From contig JALJCS010000001.1 of NCBI GenBank assembly GCA_023055355.1, positions 80,702,881 to 80,766,880 on the forward strand: a stretch of DNA of 64,000 nucleotides, given 5' to 3'. Of the stretch, positions 32,101-64,000 are shown piece after piece. Numbering within the stretch: position 1 is the first letter of the stretch; each line of letters begins with the position of its first letter. Below the pieces are notes generated by a model. That model ran no database searches. It was given only the letters and a program-made list of their open reading frames with translations, and had not been told where the DNA came from. Both the position numbers and the translations under genes were made by a program. The DNA is from Agelaius tricolor (taxonomy: Eukaryota > Chordata > Aves > Passeriformes > Icteridae).

Positions 32101-33488
32101 GCACTCCCACAGTAAAGAATTTCTTACCTTAAATTCAATAACTTACTATAAACATACTCCTTCAGTTTAAAGTGATTCAAATCCCCTTTTAGTCACTACA
32201 TACCCTTGTAAGAAGTCCCTTTCCTGCTCTCTTGCAGACCCCCTTCAGGTACTGGGAGGTGCCCCAAAGTCTCCCCATGAGCTTTCTCTTCTCCCAGCTG
32301 AACAACTCTGTCAGCTTATCTTCATAGTCCACATAGGAATGCACTTCTAAAGTAGAAGCAAAAGTTAAGGCTAAACCTGTGCTTAACTACCACTTTTTAA
32401 AATCTTGACTAAACTCTCAAAAAAAAAATTTACCAAGGAAAACTTTTCTCCTTTAAATAAATCTAAAGTATTCTTTTGTAAGTAAGAATAAAAACATGGA
32501 AAACTGAAATATCTCTTGCTGTTCCAGAGTAACTTTTATTTGCCATGTGCTTTCAGGATGTGTTACATAGGCATGCTCTCTATTTGATTGTAAGGATGGT
32601 GTGCTATGACGATGGTCTGGGAGCAGGAAAAAGTTTACTGGCTTTGAAGACAACAGATGCAGCCTCTGAAGAATGCAGCCTCTGGGTATATCAGTGCAGT
32701 AGTTTGGTAAGAGTTTATGCTTTCAGTATTTAAAATAGGTATTGGAATTCTGATTCCAGTAAAGGGAGATTCTAAAACCGAAGGCCCTTGTGAAGGCTTT
32801 TTGGCAGAAGGAGGATTGCTTAATGTAAAAAAAAAAGTATAAATTTGTGCTGGCTGAAGAAGGGAAAACAGCCCTGCTGCCTTCATGGGATTAGCTTTGA
32901 GGAAAACACCTACATTCCCTAAAATTGCCAGTGACTGTACTCACCTGAGAAAGCTCTGTCCAGTCTAAAGGGTGCTATGGCAGCACCTATGGACAATCTC
33001 TACTTCTATTTCCAAACAAAACAAAAATCTTTTAAGATGTGGAGCAGGAAGGGCTGGAGTAACAATTCTAGTAATAGAGCATGCAACCATATTTGTAAGC
33101 AAGGGAGGTGATCCCTCCTTATGAGTAGGAGAATTCATTGTCAGGATGCTCTGATGACACTGACTCTTGGCTGGCAGTGCTGGGGGAACACAAAAAATGA
33201 GGTTCTGAATGTTGGTGCTGTGCTATGCTGACAGCCAGCAATGCTGACTTGGTTCAAAAGAGCTCGTGTAAGACAGCTCCTACGTGTCATTGCAGGCCAG
33301 ACAGGTGTTTTGTGGGTCTCACAGAAGAAAATGAAGGACACACTCTGCTTTAAATGAGTTTTGAGAAGTTTAGAAGTTCTTCAGAAGGTGTTAACGTGAG
33401 TGTCTGGGTTTTTTAGGAACAAGCACAAGCCATTTGCAAAGTGTTGTCTACAGCCTTTGACTCAGTTTTAATGTCGGAGAAGTCCTGA
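26132..33488 (+). CDS. ITGB1BP1: Integrin beta-1-binding protein 1 (ICAP-1)
   Basis: This adaptor binds the membrane-distal NPxY motif of the beta-1 integrin tail, opposing talin and kindlin, and also binds KRIT1, with which it shuttles to the nucleus. Six coding exons are 26132-26203, 27110-27188, 28295-28431, 29653-29745, 32557-32706 and 33417-33488, giving exactly 200 codons plus stop, the human length. The N terminus [14 protein letters not shown] holds the KKR nuclear-localisation motif (residues 6-8). Thr38 in [10 protein letters not shown] is the known CaMKII site. The PTB domain spans about residue 58 to the end, with [28 protein letters not shown] and [18 protein letters not shown]. 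Ile138, needed for integrin binding, is kept. Differences from human include Gly106 for Pro and Cys167 for Tyr. The exon 2 acceptor is at 26102. CPSF3 is head-to-head upstream and ASAP2 tail-to-tail downstream. Confidence 0.97.
27249..27626 (-). mobile_element. Solo LTR-like endogenous retrovirus remnant in ITGB1BP1 intron
   Basis: A block of about 380 bases reads on the minus strand from TGCCACAGACATG to a GGTGTT-rich end near 27249. It has a CCAAT-type box (ATTGGTC), a TATA-like AT-rich stretch and an AATAAA (27320-27325 reversed). I recognise it as resembling a common songbird LTR family, from memory of repeat style. No internal retroviral genes are present, so it is probably a solo LTR, antisense to the host gene. 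Ends and target duplication are uncertain. Confidence 0.65.
28504..28551. repeat. Two-copy tandem repeat (period 26)
   Basis: Two 22-base units reading ATCCCC, one variable dinucleotide, then ATTTTTTATTTATT are separated by four bases. They lie just downstream of ITGB1BP1 coding exon 3. The copies differ at one position in the C run. Confidence 0.75.
29215..29480 (-). mobile_element. Degenerate CR1 retroposon 3' fragment
   Basis: The plus strand shows the reversed CR1 3'-end signature: an AATAGACCAGAATGG start, GCTGGAAGGGACC, GTCCAAACTGCCTGACC, GGGGCATCAACCACC and CTCAGTAAAGAAATGCCTCC. Divergence is high, so it is an old insertion in the intron before ITGB1BP1 coding exon 4. The right edge is unclear. 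Confidence 0.75.
31000..31046. repeat. Perfect 22-bp inverted repeat with 3-base loop
   Basis: Arms 31000-31021 and 31025-31046 are exactly complementary, with the loop TGT at 31022-31024. The arm contains TGTATGTAGATTATCACT. Flanks outside the arms do not continue the pairing. It may be a young palindromic insertion or foldback, or a small-RNA precursor. The stem is shorter than a typical pre-miRNA. Confidence 0.9.
31916..32340 (-). mobile_element. CR1 retroposon 3' fragment
   Basis: This is a well-preserved reversed CR1 3' end on the plus strand: CATAGAATCATGG, GAGTTGGAAGGGATCTG, CATGGGCAGGGACACCTCC, CAGGTAGCTCAAAGCCCC, CCTGACCTTGAACACTTGC, and further to CTTCTCCCAGCTGAACAA. The element lies on the minus strand, antisense to ITGB1BP1. 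It is truncated at its own 5' end, as is usual for CR1. Confidence 0.9.
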
Positions 33489-33752
33489 TTTCCTTGGGCA
33501 GCAGCGTTGGTGCGGGAGGCACCGGGCTCCTCGTGACACCAGGGACAGCTTGGAGCCACACACTGTCCTAGGAGAGACTTACTGTGCAAAGGAGACCCTC
33601 ACAACCTTGCACATGGTACTTGGCATTCCCCAAACATGACTTGAAGAGTCCATCTTCAGTGTCCAGGATATTACAGAATTTTATATTTAACACAATTTCT
33701 CTTTTTCCTAAATCATGTTTTGTATGTTAATGTCAATATTGCAGAAATGTAA

Positions 33753-33758
33753 AATAAA
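33753..33758 (+). terminator. ITGB1BP1: ITGB1BP1 poly(A) signal AATAAA
   Basis: A canonical hexamer lies 265 bases after the stop codon, followed by a T/GT-rich stretch (GTTGTCTG) about 20-30 bases on. It implies a compact 3' UTR of roughly 290 bases. Confidence 0.8.
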
Positions 33759-34073
33759 ACTGACACTTGCTTCTACCTCGTTGTCTGAGAAATAATTTGT
33801 TAATATAGACTTTGATTCTGCTTAACCCAGGTACTAGAAGAAAACAAAAGCCAAGTGGTAAGATGGAATTATTTGGTGCTTTACCCCTGTAATTTAATCT
33901 CTGTAGGTGTGCCATCTACAGTTTTTCTGTTCAACTAAAGTTCATAAGAAAGACATTTTTTCCTCAAGTGATACTTGTTTGTATTTGTCATTTTTATACA
34001 TTAAAAAGAACAATATTGCATAAGCAATACAAGGGAACAGAAGAGAAGCAGAAAAAGTGATTTTAAAAGTAGT

Positions 34074-34079
34074 TTTATT
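34074..34079 (-). terminator. ASAP2: ASAP2 candidate distal poly(A) signal AATAAA
   Basis: The minus strand reads AATAAA here, and again at 34114-34119. Both lie about 2.5 kb past the ASAP2 stop and would end the transcript just before the ITGB1BP1 3' end. The choice between the two, and use of earlier signals, cannot be settled here. Confidence 0.55.
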
Positions 34080-36635
34080 TTTCCAGACATTTGACTGGTT
34101 AACAAGAGTAAAATTTATTAATCATGCTCTAATTATAAATCACTGCATCCAGGACATTGAAAATAAGAGTTGATTTTAGGTTATACAATATATACAGTTG
34201 CTCTGCAACTAAACAAAATAAAAACAACTGAATTGAATATTATACATCTCATAGCATTCTAAGCTGCATTTTAAGTGTCACTTGCTCCCTTTTAAACAGT
34301 TAACACAGCAACCTAATAGTCTGTCTATTAACAGATTTTTTTGAATCAGATTTGAAAAGTTGTATGAAATATGCCAACATTTTGGACTTAAAATTCTTAA
34401 TTTTATATTATAAATAGATATCTACAGGCTCTAGAATTTCATTTTTCTCTGCCAGAGGAGAAAACCTTTTGAGAAACTCAGAAAATCAAGGGATAAATTT
34501 TGCTTAGCTGCTCTTTATTGGTCCTTGGGATTTTACCTGTCTGCACTGTTAGTGCTATTAAATTGTAGTCTACAAGTTTCCTGGTCTTTAAGTGACCAAT
34601 GAACAAAGTTGTGACATTTTACTCTATTCCTCTTCTAGCAGAACTCAAGGGAAATTTGTATAATTTTTTTAATGTTACGAATTGTTACATACACTATAAG
34701 ATTCTGTGTTAAAAATACTGTACATTAGGAGATCTGTGCAAAATAATATGCCCATTTACTCTCTAGACTCTATCAGGGATAGAAACATACAAAATAGTGT
34801 TGCAAACTGAACGTATCAGTAAGTGAATAAAACTGTAGTGCTAAACTATTACTCTATCATTTTACTGGGAACTTTGAAAATACAGACTAATTTGCTTCAA
34901 CTTGCAATAAAAATATCTTGAAACATTCCAGTTTGTTCCCCATTCATACTGCAGCAACAGCATCTAGGAAGTGGAAGTTACACATCTACGTGGCTGTACC
35001 CACACGCCCGAGAGGCATCAACCAACGGTACCATTCAGGAAGGGTGACACAGGGTGAGATCAGTGTTGCTCTTCCAGCATTTTCGCAACGTGGTTCTCAT
35101 CCAAATAAGCACAGATGTGGTGGTGGCCTGTTTTCCATTCCTTCCAATATGAAATGGCCAATTTAAGCACCATTTACCAGAAATTCAAAGCTCTCTTGAT
35201 AAATCTAGAGATACAATGTTCACGTAACGTGATCAAAGCCAATGTGACCTAGACATTGATTTTCTGTATCCTATGCCTCAGTTGTTTCCTGTAGCATAAG
35301 CAAAACCTGGTACAATTTCACAATACACAAACATCAAAATGATGTCAGATCTGTATTGGTGTTTTAAAATTCCATCAACCACCTGGGTACTATCCATGGC
35401 CTAGCTTTTGTTCACAAATCAGCAAAACAAGTTTAACAACAGTGTAGCTACCATATATGTGGGTATTCTATATAAATACAGAGTGAGTTGGCAAACTATC
35501 ATTGTTTGCAAGGTAGTGGCACACAAATTTCATAAACCAGAACATAACGTAGTGAACTCATGAGGTGTCAGGTATCTTATTGACCAAGGATAATTACCTA
35601 CATGTTCCACCAAATATGTTCTCTCTGTGAACACATTGCTGGATGATTTAAAGAAAATTCAAGAATTTTAAAAAAAAGTCTTAATGCTATAATGAGACAA
35701 GTGTAAGAAATGTTCTGCAATCCATCATCATAGTTAAGTAAGTACATTTCAGGAAGTGCAGCTTTCAAATCCTTGAGTTAATGTAGTAACTCATTAATAT
35801 TGCCATAGTTTAGTTAACCAGCAGTAGTCACATTAAATGACCAAAATGGATGTAACATACATAAAGAACATTCAAAAAACAGGTTCTACACACATGCAGC
35901 ATAGAAAAACAAAACAGTCTCAAGCTCACAAAATTAGAACTAGAAAGTTCAACGACTAACACAGATTTCAGATAACTTTAAGCAAATATCTACATCCATT
36001 CTGAAAGAAAGAAGTTTCTCCTGTGGTAAACTGAAGTACTTTTTCACTTTCACCTGGCCAAAGACACATAATTAAAACAATTTCTTCTGCAACTGTTGGC
36101 ATCCTTGATGACAGCCAGTATGGCAAGCTACTAAATGAGTCCATTTCAGAACTACAGAGCAGCTTGCATGTTTTGGTTCCAGCACTTCAAATGGTGTCAA
36201 GAACTAGATAAGTTCACTGCCCTGGTAGATGCACACACAATTTCTTTAACTGGGGAAGCAACACTGAACTGTTGTACTGTCATGTTACAAAAGGGAGATT
36301 AAAATTACAGTGAATTGATCGATAAGAACATTCATAATGTTGTGATATTCAGACACATGGATTTTGATTGTTAAAGCTTTTCAGTTCACCTTGAAAAATA
36401 CAGGAAGAATTGTTTTTATTTAAAAGTGTAAACTGCTTATGAGAAATTTTCACGTAGAAAAAAGTTTAAAAGTCCCCAAACCAGAACAATGGCAATAAAA
36501 AAGTAAGCTACAGTACCTAGGACTTGGGCAGTGCTCTGGCAAGGTGGCTGCGGATAGGTAGGTGAAATGAAATAGAACAAAACTTATTTCTGTGACTGCT
36601 GGAAATGAGAAATGTCTTCACTTATCAGTAGCAAT
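34080..36635 (-). other. ASAP2: Inferred ASAP2 3' UTR
   Basis: This region follows the TAG at 36636-36638 and holds no coding exon or recognised repeat. It is AT-rich, without CR1 or LTR insertions, which fits a constrained long 3' UTR. Its length would be about 2.5 kb if the distal signals near 34074-34119 are used. Confidence 0.6.
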
Positions 36636-60691
<24,056 letters not shown>

Positions 60692-63600
60692 CTATTTGAA
60701 GATAAAACATACACATTTTAGTACACCCACACTGACTGAAAGGTGCAGATTGAAAGCACAGGATAATGTCCCACTGGCCAAAAAGACTTGGCAAATGGCT
60801 GTTAAATTTTTAAGGTCCCCAAGTTTTCATTCATGTTTTCTTCCACATCATGGTTCATAAGCTACTTTTATTTGATGACTTTGTTTACTGGTAGCTGGAT
60901 AGACACTAGAATTTTGAAAGGAAAAAGGGTAGAATCTCTTTAATTACAACTAACCAGGAAAACTTACCTGAAGGAACTGGGCATGAAAAAGAGACAGGTT
61001 CATCCATATATTTAATCCCCTAAAACTCAGACATTTAGTTTTAAAAAATTACTTGTTTAGTTATCAATAATTAATTATTTTGACTTCTGCTAATGCCTTT
61101 AAGGGGTCCCCAAATAGCCAGTTAAGAACAAATGCCGAATTTTTAAATCACTAAAGGGAATTAAGTGAAGGAAAGTAAGTTTTCACAGAGGAGTCTTCCA
61201 GCAAACATAAAAAAGTAAACTGAGCTAGCTGATTACTAAAAAATCTAGTGAAATAATGTATATTTTATAATGACATATATTTTCTAGTCAAGTTCCCCTC
61301 AGCTATTTCAGTTTCTTTTTGAACAGAAAGTGACAGTGTTTTACTAAGAACAAGATTTACAAGGAACCTGCATTTTGAAAGACTCATAGAGGCTACAAAG
61401 ACCTTTTCAAACAGCATCTCTGCACTCTTCTTTCCCTTAATCTACCTGTGCTACAGACCTGGGGTAGTACCTAGAAAGATTTGTTTGCAACCTTGACTTG
61501 AGGAATGGCTTTCACTCCCTACAATTGATAACAACTTCCACTCTTCTTTTAAAATAATTAAATTAGAAAGCAGATTTAACTAGTCAACCTTTGCTCTAGA
61601 AAATAATATCTAAAAAATCATTAAACCATCATTAAACCATTAGGAAAGAACTATTATAAGGATAGCAATATCCACAAATTCATTACCACACTTATTGTTG
61701 CATTCTTACAATATTTATAGACTGAGTTGCTAAAATAAGATTTAAATATCTAAACAAAACTATTACCAAATGAAGCTACTACTATCACATAATGTGATAA
61801 CTTGCAATGAATCATAAGAAATGTAGATATTCTCACAATCTCATCTAAATTTATTGATGAAAACATTTAATTCAAAAAAATGAGGGACAACAAGTCAAAA
61901 GATTACAGATTCCCTTGAAACAATCTGACAAAACAATATAGCTGGCCAAAAAAGAACAGTACCATTATATCTGCAGACCAGTTTAAAAAAAAAATCAAAA
62001 GCATGGACAAAGATAAAAAAGGAAACAATTAGGTATTTTTTTCCTGTTAGGGGAAAAAAAAAAAGCATGGTGTCCTTGAAAAATAGTATGCTCATGCTTT
62101 GCCCAGCATAAGCAGCAGACAAAACAAAGTCGTGCAAGTTTTGAAACAATAAATGTGCAGGTCACTTGCTGGGCAATGTAATACAAATTATACCCAAGAG
62201 AGGTTTTGGAGGCAGCAAGATGACAATTTATTGACTAACACATTGTATTCTCTGCCTAATAAATAGGTTTTCCAATTCCAGCCTTCCTTTTAGTAGTAAA
62301 AGTGCATACAGTTTTAATTATTTAGTTATAAATTATATATAAATATATAAAAATATTTCTAAATTATTAATTATAAAGACACTGGGGCAAGTCATATATA
62401 CCATTCTCACAGGCTCTATCAGAATGTAAAAATGCAATTCATGTTTAAGAGAAAATCCCCTTGCCCCAAGACTTTGGCTCTGAAGTGTATTTGGGACCTA
62501 ATTAGTTTTCTCTAACTTACGAAGCTGTAAATGAATGCGATAAAATGCTTTAGAGGGGTCTGAAGGAGCAATGCCCACAGGACTTGTCCCTTGGGACAGG
62601 AGAATGCAGCAGAAGAACTCAGTATCACAATCTGGCAACCCAAAGAAATGGCTGCAACACCAATAGCATATCCTGAGTAAATATGCTGAGCTTGGAATCC
62701 ATACATATTCTTGAGCTTTTATCTGAAGAACTCCTAACTTGAAGTCAGCATCAACAAGGGTATTAAAAACCCTGTGCATGTGTAGCTGATAGCACCTCAT
62801 TCATGCTTCCATCCTGCAGCTGACTAACAGTTTTTCTCCAGCAGCCTCCCCGGTCTGTGCCCACCACACTTCCATTACATGGCAGATGCTGCCTGGGGAG
62901 AAGTTGAAGCTTAAAGACAAAGGGAGGTAAGGCTGTGTGAGCTCCTTAGCCACACTGATTCAGACACTTGGCAGGATTAGGAGACACTAGACATGGAAAA
63001 GACTAACAAATGTAACTAACATTACACTATTTGTTTGAAACATCTGAGATTTACTTTCCTGATTGAGTCTCTGATTAAATTTCAGACTACTGCTGAGTTT
63101 TTGGACACCCATGTTAACATGCCAACACCCTGAAAAGTGCTGCCACCTTTCATGCCATACACAGACCTGATCATCAACTCATGTTCCTTCCAGCAAAAAT
63201 GGCAACTCTCTATCCATCAAAACTGACTTATAAACTGTTCTAGCAACAAACAGAAGTGTAGGAATCAAAAAGTTAGGCTTCTGAGACAATACAGGAGACA
63301 TAGAGCTGATTTTACAAAAGGCATGAACAAATATGTCTACTAACAGACTGGCTGATTTCATAATGCATTTCTTCTGGATATCAGTGATCAATTTCAAAAT
63401 AAAAACAGGAAATCTGATTGTTTTGCCTTCAGATCGTCCTTTTAATCATCATGGTAAGGTTTTCAGCAGTAAAGAAAGACCAACAAAAAAAGTTTTGATA
63501 AGGAGTCTCTTATATTCTTTCTTTTGCAAACAACCAGCAAAACTTCTTTAAACACAAATCCAGCTTTGAGGAGTCTGATGTTTCTGAAATATTTTTGCCT

Positions 63601-64000
63601 TGGGAATTCTTGATCTGGAAAGGACTTAGGAATTCCTAATTACATGTTTCAATCTTCTTCTATCATTGTTTTTCATCCACATATGTTAAATGTACAAATG
63701 CTGATTTCTTTGAAGCTTTTAGCTGTCTAAAGTATAACTTCTGCACATATGCCAATGCAGGCAGGCACATAGAGGGTCACAGCTGGGTGACTGACAGAGA
63801 ACCAAACACATTCTCTCCATCCATCAGGAAAGCACTTGACAGGCCAGTTTAAGAACCTGCAATTGCTTGAAGATAGCTGTTCTAGAGACTGACAAAGTAG
63901 TCCCTCATAAAGATAGGCTACATGACCAAAGAAGAGAAATCCATGAAGAATACTTAGACCTTAAAGGAGAAGTATTTACAAATTTGTGTTTGATAAAGAA
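60692..64000 (-). other. ASAP2: ASAP2 intron running off the right edge
   Basis: The acceptor TCAAATAG lies just above exon 60604-60691. No sequence matching the preceding PH-domain exon was found on the minus strand up to 64000, so the intron is at least 3.3 kb. A strongly AT-rich patch lies at 62315-62376. The open frames are short and unrecognised, and no retroposon is obvious. Confidence 0.6.
62315..62376. repeat. AT-rich low-complexity tract
   Basis: Nearly pure A/T with TATATAAATATATAAAAATA-type runs, inside the ASAP2 intron. A similar short TA tract lies near 46205-46230. Confidence 0.7.

Larger units (their letters stand above)
29746..32556 (+). other. ITGB1BP1: ITGB1BP1 intron before the exon coding residues 128-177
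   Basis: This 2.8 kb intron holds a perfect hairpin (31000-31046) and a CR1 copy (31916-32340). The rest, including a moderately GC-rich part at about 31100-31850, shows no family I recognise. Confidence 0.55.

Noticed and set aside
60960..61000. A good GTAAGT donor on the minus strand near 60967, considered as an upstream ASAP2 exon
   Set aside because: The sequence before it encodes nothing like the expected PH-domain residues, and the nearest acceptor would leave a 9-base exon.
62498..62800. A 100-codon minus-strand open frame near the right edge
   Set aside because: No similarity to the missing ASAP2 PH or BAR exons and no suitable splice sites; taken as intronic chance.
63415..63460. 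A plus-strand TTTTGCCTTCAG...ATGGTAAGG arrangement resembling a small exon
   Set aside because: It would code only a few residues, has no neighbouring exon on that strand and lies inside an ASAP2 intron; chance splice-like sequence.

Overview
The window is vertebrate nuclear DNA, most likely from a songbird. Introns are fairly compact and obey GT-AG. The dispersed repeats are CR1 retroposon fragments, a tRNA-derived SINE with a CR1-like tail, and LTR remnants resembling families I associate with passerine genomes. The species is inferred from repeat style and protein similarity only.

Four conserved protein-coding genes fill the window, in the order of the human 2p25 block. From left to right: IAH1 (minus strand, first four coding exons, 3' end beyond the left edge), CPSF3 (minus, all 18 coding exons, 691 codons), ITGB1BP1 (plus, all six coding exons, 200 codons) and ASAP2 (minus, last 17 coding exons, 689 codons, 5' end beyond the right edge). 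Exons were joined by hand. Every splice junction listed keeps the reading frame, and every intron begins GT and ends AG.

Layout: 1-1790 is IAH1 intron. 1791-4592 is IAH1 coding, with a CpG-island promoter at about 4040-4860. About 1 kb upstream of IAH1 lies the CPSF3 stop, and CPSF3 runs to its start codon at 24630. A CpG island at about 24450-25190 is the shared head-to-head promoter of CPSF3 and ITGB1BP1. ITGB1BP1 codes from 26132 to 33488 with an AATAAA at 33753. It converges tail-to-tail with ASAP2, whose candidate poly(A) signals lie at 34074-34119. The ASAP2 3' UTR fills about 34060-36635, and its exons run from 36636 to 60691. From 60692 to 64000 I see only intron.

The genes are not one pathway. 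CPSF3 is the endonuclease that cleaves pre-mRNA 3' ends. ITGB1BP1 (ICAP1) is a PTB adaptor of beta-1 integrin and KRIT1. ASAP2 is a BAR/PH/ArfGAP/ankyrin/SH3 regulator of Arf GTPases and focal adhesions. IAH1 is a GDSL-type esterase. I found no CRISPR array, operon, defence locus or other new system. The sequence features most worth checking are a perfect 22-bp hairpin in an ITGB1BP1 intron, a 23-G run inside an LTR in an ASAP2 intron, and the lack of a canonical AATAAA downstream of CPSF3.
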